8,185 nucleotides of DNA from an uncultured Bacteroidales bacterium (GTDB lineage Bacteria > Bacteroidota > Bacteroidia > Bacteroidales > UBA932), in assembly GCA_946187365.1 (NCBI GenBank), contig CAMHRD010000041.1:1-8185 (forward strand), in the 5' to 3' direction. The notes under the pieces are model-generated. The model was not told the DNA's origin and did no database searches. It saw only the letters and a list, made by a program, of their open reading frames with translations. Of the stretch, positions 5,728-8,185 are shown one piece after another. A program made the position numbers and the translations under genes. Numbering within the stretch: position 1 is the stretch's first letter; each line of letters starts with the position of its first letter.

Positions 5728-7569
5728 CTAAAACTCTTTGTCTATCATTTTAATCTTCTGCTCCAGAGACTTAAGCTCCTGGCGTCCGGCCTCAATCTTC
5801 TGCTTAATCTCCTCAATCAGTTTATCTGCATTGGCAGATTTGGCAAAGAAGCCCATATTGTTCTCAAGTGTAGCAATATCCGTCTCCAGCTTATGGAACT
5901 TGTTGAGCAGTTTCTCTCTCTCAAGTCTTATTCCGCGGTCACCCTTTCCGGAATTCTTAGCATCTGTAATCAGACGGCGAATACGTCCCAGCTTCTTCTC
6001 TGCGTCAACATCTCTGATTGCCTCAAAGTGCTTGTTAAGAGCCTCATCATAAGCCTTTTGCAAAGCCTCCTTCTCCTTAAACGGAACAAAGCCAATTGAG
6101 TTCCATTTGTTGAGGAACTCTTCCAAAGCAGCCTTATCTGCCTCCTCACCCTGGCCCTGGTAGTTCATAATCTCCTCAATCAGAGCCTTTTTAGCCTTAA
6201 GGTTCTCCTCAAACTTCTCGCCCTCAGTGCCAAAATGTTTAGCCTTGTTTGTGAAGAATTCGTCACAGGCAGCACGGAATCTCTTCCAAACCTCCTCAGA
6301 CTGCTTTCTTGCAACAGGACCAATAGTCTTCCAAACGTTCTGAAGATTAATAAGTTGGTCTGTAGCCTTCTTCCAGTCCTGGCTGTCCTTTATCTTCTCA
6401 GCCTGCTCGCAGAGTTCCTGCTTGCGGCGGAGATTCTCCTTCATAAGATCCTTAAAACTAGAATAGTACTGGCGTTTTGCCTGATAGAACTGATCGCATA
6501 TTGCGCGGAATTTTTCATAAACCTTCTGGTTGTCTTTCTTAGATGCAAAACCAACGCTCTTCCACTTCTGCTGCAGTTCTTCCATCTTCTTAGTCAGCTG
6601 GTTCCACTGGTTCGGATCAATATTCTCCAAATTGGCAACCAGCTCCTGCGCAAGGCCGCAAAGCTCGTTTTTAGCCTTCAGATTGTTCTTATGCTCATCC
6701 TTAATGTTTGAGAAGAACTCCTGATGTCTCTTATTGATTTTTGAGGTAGCCTCCTTAAATCTCATCCATATCTCCTCTCTCTTCTCCTTAGATACCGGAC
6801 CCAGCTCCTTCCACTCCTCATGGAGTTTCTGAAGCTCGTTAAAGGCCTTAACGGCATCTCCCCAATCAACCAGTTTCTCTGCCTTTTCACAAAGCTCAAC
6901 CTTAGCCTCATAGTTCTTCTTAAAGTCCAGATCTCTAAAGTCTTTGTTAATCTTTAAGAAGTCATAGAACTTCTCCATAGTGTGGTTATACTGATCCCAC
7001 ACCTGGCGAGCCTTATCCTGAGGAACACTTCCAATAGATTTCCACTTAGCCTGTAACTCTCTGAAAGTAGGGAGAGTATGGTTCATATCCTCCGCCTTCT
7101 CCAAAAGCTTGTTTATAGCCTCAATGATGGCCAGCTTCTGAGTAAGATTCTCCTCCTTCTTTGTCTGCATCTCCTGATTGAAGTTAGAGCGGGAAACCTT
7201 GTAGCGTGCATACAGATCCTTGAAGGCCTTCTCCACATCCTCAAACGGATTGGGCTCAGTTTGAGGCTGTCCAACTTCTACAAAAGCACCGGAAGCAATC
7301 TTTTCCCTCCTAAGCACCTTATAGAAAGCGGCTTTGATAGGTTCCGCAAACTTGTAAAGAGTCTGCTGGTCTCCGTTTTCAATCATCTTTTCAAATAACG
7401 AGAGTATCTCATTTAGAGATTTTTCAGACAAATCTGTCTTTTCATCTAGAATCTCCTGCGCCTGATCCTCATTCTGAACTGCTTCACCCTGTTCCTGCAC
7501 ATCTGCCTTAGGTTCAGCCTGCTCAGCCTGCTCAGCAATCGCATTTAAAGCGGTAGTCTTTTCTTCCAT
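5728..7569 (-). CDS. DUF349 repeat protein, function unknown
   Basis: A 613-aa predicted soluble, highly charged, mostly helical protein with no signal peptide or membrane segment. An acidic, Gln/Ala/Glu-rich N-terminus (about 1-50) precedes a helical region (50-160). Five DUF349-like repeats follow, each marked by a tryptophan in a WKxhGxV pattern: W176 (WKSIGSV), W253 (WKELGPV), W336 (WKSVGFA), W413 (WKTIGPV) and W489 (WNSIGFV). Each is followed by a basic helix such as VWKRFRAACDEFF (427-439). Spacings are 77, 83, 77 and 76 residues. The C-terminus (about 550-610) is a predicted coiled coil. The family is known in Bacteroidota and Actinobacteria, but I know of no established function. It is first in an operon with yidC and yggS. 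The basic repeats suggest RNA, ribosome or protein scaffolding, which is inference only. The ATG at 7569 gives a plausible leader of about 35 nt. Confidence 0.9.
   Translation of the reverse strand: MEEKTTALNAIAEQAEQAEPKADVQEQGEAVQNEDQAQEILDEKTDLSEKSLNEILSLFEKMIENGDQQTLYKFAEPIKAAFYKVLRREKIASGAFVEVGQPQTEPNPFEDVEKAFKDLYARYKVSRSNFNQEMQTKKEENLTQKLAIIEAINKLLEKAEDMNHTLPTFRELQAKWKSIGSVPQDKARQVWDQYNHTMEKFYDFLKINKDFRDLDFKKNYEAKVELCEKAEKLVDWGDAVKAFNELQKLHEEWKELGPVSKEKREEIWMRFKEATSKINKRHQEFFSNIKDEHKNNLKAKNELCGLAQELVANLENIDPNQWNQLTKKMEELQQKWKSVGFASKKDNQKVYEKFRAICDQFYQAKRQYYSSFKDLMKENLRRKQELCEQAEKIKDSQDWKKATDQLINLQNVWKTIGPVARKQSEEVWKRFRAACDEFFTNKAKHFGTEGEKFEENLKAKKALIEEIMNYQGQGEEADKAALEEFLNKWNSIGFVPFKEKEALQKAYDEALNKHFEAIRDVDAEKKLGRIRRLITDAKNSGKGDRGIRLEREKLLNKFHKLETDIATLENNMGFFAKSANADKLIEEIKQKIEAGRQELKSLEQKIKMIDKEF
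5995..7077 (-). repeat. Five tandem DUF349 protein repeats within the preceding gene
   Basis: Approximate span of residues 165-525, holding the five repeats. The recurring features are a helix ending in L-Q-x-x-W-K, then h-G-x-V, then a K/E-rich turn, then an aromatic helix of the F-x-x-x-x-x-x-F/Y type. The repeats have diverged strongly at DNA level, so they are old protein repeats and not recent DNA duplications. The fifth is the most degenerate (WN in place of WK). Boundaries are judged by eye from the tryptophan spacing. Confidence 0.75.
7514..7536 (-). repeat. Short 9-bp tandem repeat in the acidic N-terminus of the DUF349 gene
   Basis: On the plus strand TCAGCCTGC occurs twice in a row and is followed by a partial third copy (TCAGC). 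On the coding strand it encodes an Ala-Glu-Gln rhythm (AEQAEQAEP, residues 12-20). The unit is three codons, so copy-number change would keep the frame. This is a minor low-complexity feature in a probably disordered segment. Confidence 0.6.
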
Positions 7570-7608
7570 TAGAATTGTTTTAATATGTACTTAAAAATTG
7601 CGTGGAGG

Positions 7609-7616
7609 CAAATATA
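7609..7616 (-). promoter_or_regulatory. Predicted -7 box (TATATTTG) of the DUF349-yidC-yggS operon
   Basis: On the minus strand positions 7616 to 7609 read TATATTTG, a perfect match to TAnnTTTG. The transcript would start near 7602-7605, leaving a leader of about 33-36 nt before the ATG at 7569. I find no TTTG at the expected -33 distance. The leader is AT-rich with no strong Shine-Dalgarno sequence. Function is inferred from consensus and position. Confidence 0.55.
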
Positions 7617-7650
7617 ACTAAAAAAGCGATAGATAGTGCCACAAAAGCGT

Positions 7651-7658
7651 TATCTTTG
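7651..7658 (+). promoter_or_regulatory. Predicted -7 box (TATCTTTG) of trmD
   Basis: TATCTTTG matches the Bacteroidota -7 consensus TAnnTTTG perfectly and ends only 5 nt before the trmD ATG at 7664. Transcription would start at or within about 2 nt of the start codon, so the message would be leaderless. No TTTG is seen at the expected -33 position. The opposing DUF349 promoter box lies 34 bp away, so the two polymerase footprints would overlap. Confidence 0.55.
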
Positions 7659-7663
7659 CCTAT

Positions 7664-8185
7664 ATGGCAAACGGCAAATACATCAGAAAGAGAGGCTCTC
7701 TCAGAATAGACATCATAAGCGGAGTACCACAGCTGCTGGAAAGTCCGCTCAATCACTCCATTGTAAAAAGAGCCAGAGACAAAGGCTTGGTTTACATAGA
7801 AGTTCACGATATAAGAGATTATTCCACAGGCAAATACCGTAAGATAGATGATTACAGTTACGGCGGAAGTGCAGGCATGGTATTGATGGTAGAGCCTATC
7901 TACAAGGCAATTACAGCCCTCACCCGGCAGCGCAAATATGATGAAGTAATCTTCCTTTCTCCCGATGGGGAACAGTTTGACCAGCCCATGGCCAACACCC
8001 TCTCACTGAAAAAGAACCTCATACTCCTTTGCGGCCACTACAAAGGGATAGATCACCGCATCCGTGAGCACCTTATAACCAAAGAGATATCTATAGGCAA
8101 CTATGTACTCAGCGGAGGAGAGATTGCCGCCGCTGCAATAACAGATACACTCGTAAGGCTTATACCCGGAGCACTCACAGATGAA
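7664..8185 (+). CDS. trmD: tRNA (guanine-37-N1)-methyltransferase TrmD, N-terminal part (runs off right edge)
   Basis: SPOUT-class enzyme that methylates G37 next to the anticodon using S-adenosylmethionine, preventing +1 frameshifting. From the ATG at 7664 there are 174 open codons to the window edge. The family core RIDIIS (residues 14-19) is preceded by 13 extra residues (MANGKYIRKRGSL). No alternative start codon fits between, so I keep this ATG, although TrmD normally begins right at RIDII. Recognisable blocks are DDYSYGGSAGMVLMVEPI (62-79), LSPDGEQFDQ (98-107), and the trefoil-knot SAM loop LLCGHYKGIDHRI (121-133) with SIGNYVLSGGE (143-153). R165 aligns with the E. coli catalytic R154. 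The partner Asp (E. coli D169) lies beyond the edge. The loop has H125 and K127 where E. coli has R114 and E116. The gene is divergent from the DUF349 operon. Confidence 0.96.
   Translation, partial: MANGKYIRKRGSLRIDIISGVPQLLESPLNHSIVKRARDKGLVYIEVHDIRDYSTGKYRKIDDYSYGGSAGMVLMVEPIYKAITALTRQRKYDEVIFLSPDGEQFDQPMANTLSLKKNLILLCGHYKGIDHRIREHLITKEISIGNYVLSGGEIAAAAITDTLVRLIPGALTDE

Noticed and set aside
6235..6711. 158-codon open frame on the plus strand opposite the DUF349 gene
   Set aside because: Leucine-rich shadow of the Lys/Glu-rich helical repeats read on the other strand; no motif or promoter box was seen.
7078..7398. 106-codon plus-strand open frame opposite the DUF349 N-terminal half
   Set aside because: The same kind of shadow caused by Lys/Glu codons on the coding strand; no family resemblance.
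7570..7663. Riboswitch, small RNA or attachment site in the DUF349-trmD gap
   Set aside because: Only 94 bp, AT-rich, largely taken up by two promoter boxes, with no stable stem or repeat seen by eye.
7580..7807. 75-codon minus-strand open frame across the trmD start
   Set aside because: It overlaps trmD and both predicted promoter boxes. The trmD frame has clear family motifs and this one has none.
7636..7842. 68-codon plus-strand open frame starting upstream of trmD
   Set aside because: Out of frame with trmD and overlapping its conserved N-terminus; composition is Arg/His/Gln-rich with no motif.

Overview
The window looks like an ordinary piece of core chromosome from a member of Bacteroidota, probably Bacteroidales. 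The evidence is the gene content (SurE next to LpxB, a long YidC with a very basic tail, a multi-repeat DUF349 protein), Bacteroidota-like sequence variants (a lysine in place of the YidC groove arginine, GHYKGID in TrmD), and the start regions of four genes. These lack clear Shine-Dalgarno sequences but carry TAnnTTTG boxes, the -7 promoter element of that phylum. I see no mobile element, CRISPR array, RNA gene or phage gene. Assignment below order is not possible from this sequence.

Layout. Positions 1-315 (minus) hold the first 105 codons of a glycolytic glyceraldehyde-3-phosphate dehydrogenase. A 75-bp divergent promoter region follows (316-390). A tight plus-strand operon, surE-lpxB-dapF (391-3147), comes next, with a 4-nt overlap and then a 4-nt gap. 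It meets head-on a second tight operon on the minus strand, transcribed as DUF349 protein, yidC, yggS (7569 down to 3144), with a 2-nt gap and then a 1-nt overlap. The two operons overlap at their stop codons, leaving no room for a conventional terminator. A second divergent promoter region (7570-7663) separates the DUF349 gene from trmD, whose first 174 codons run off the right edge. No gene-free stretch exceeds 100 bp.

Function. The plus-strand operon is envelope-related: LpxB makes the lipid A disaccharide and DapF makes meso-diaminopimelate for peptidoglycan and lysine. SurE is a nucleotide phosphatase that travels with LpxB. The minus-strand operon contains the inner-membrane protein insertase YidC, a PLP-homeostasis protein (YggS) and a five-repeat DUF349 protein of unknown function. 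TrmD is the tRNA m1G37 methyltransferase.

Most noteworthy signals. The gap/surE promoter region is a perfect 8-bp inverted repeat in which each -7 box appears to supply part of the other promoter's -33 box. surE and trmD are predicted to be essentially leaderless. A DUF349 repeat protein sits directly upstream of yidC. No clearly new system is visible; the rest is well-conserved housekeeping sequence.
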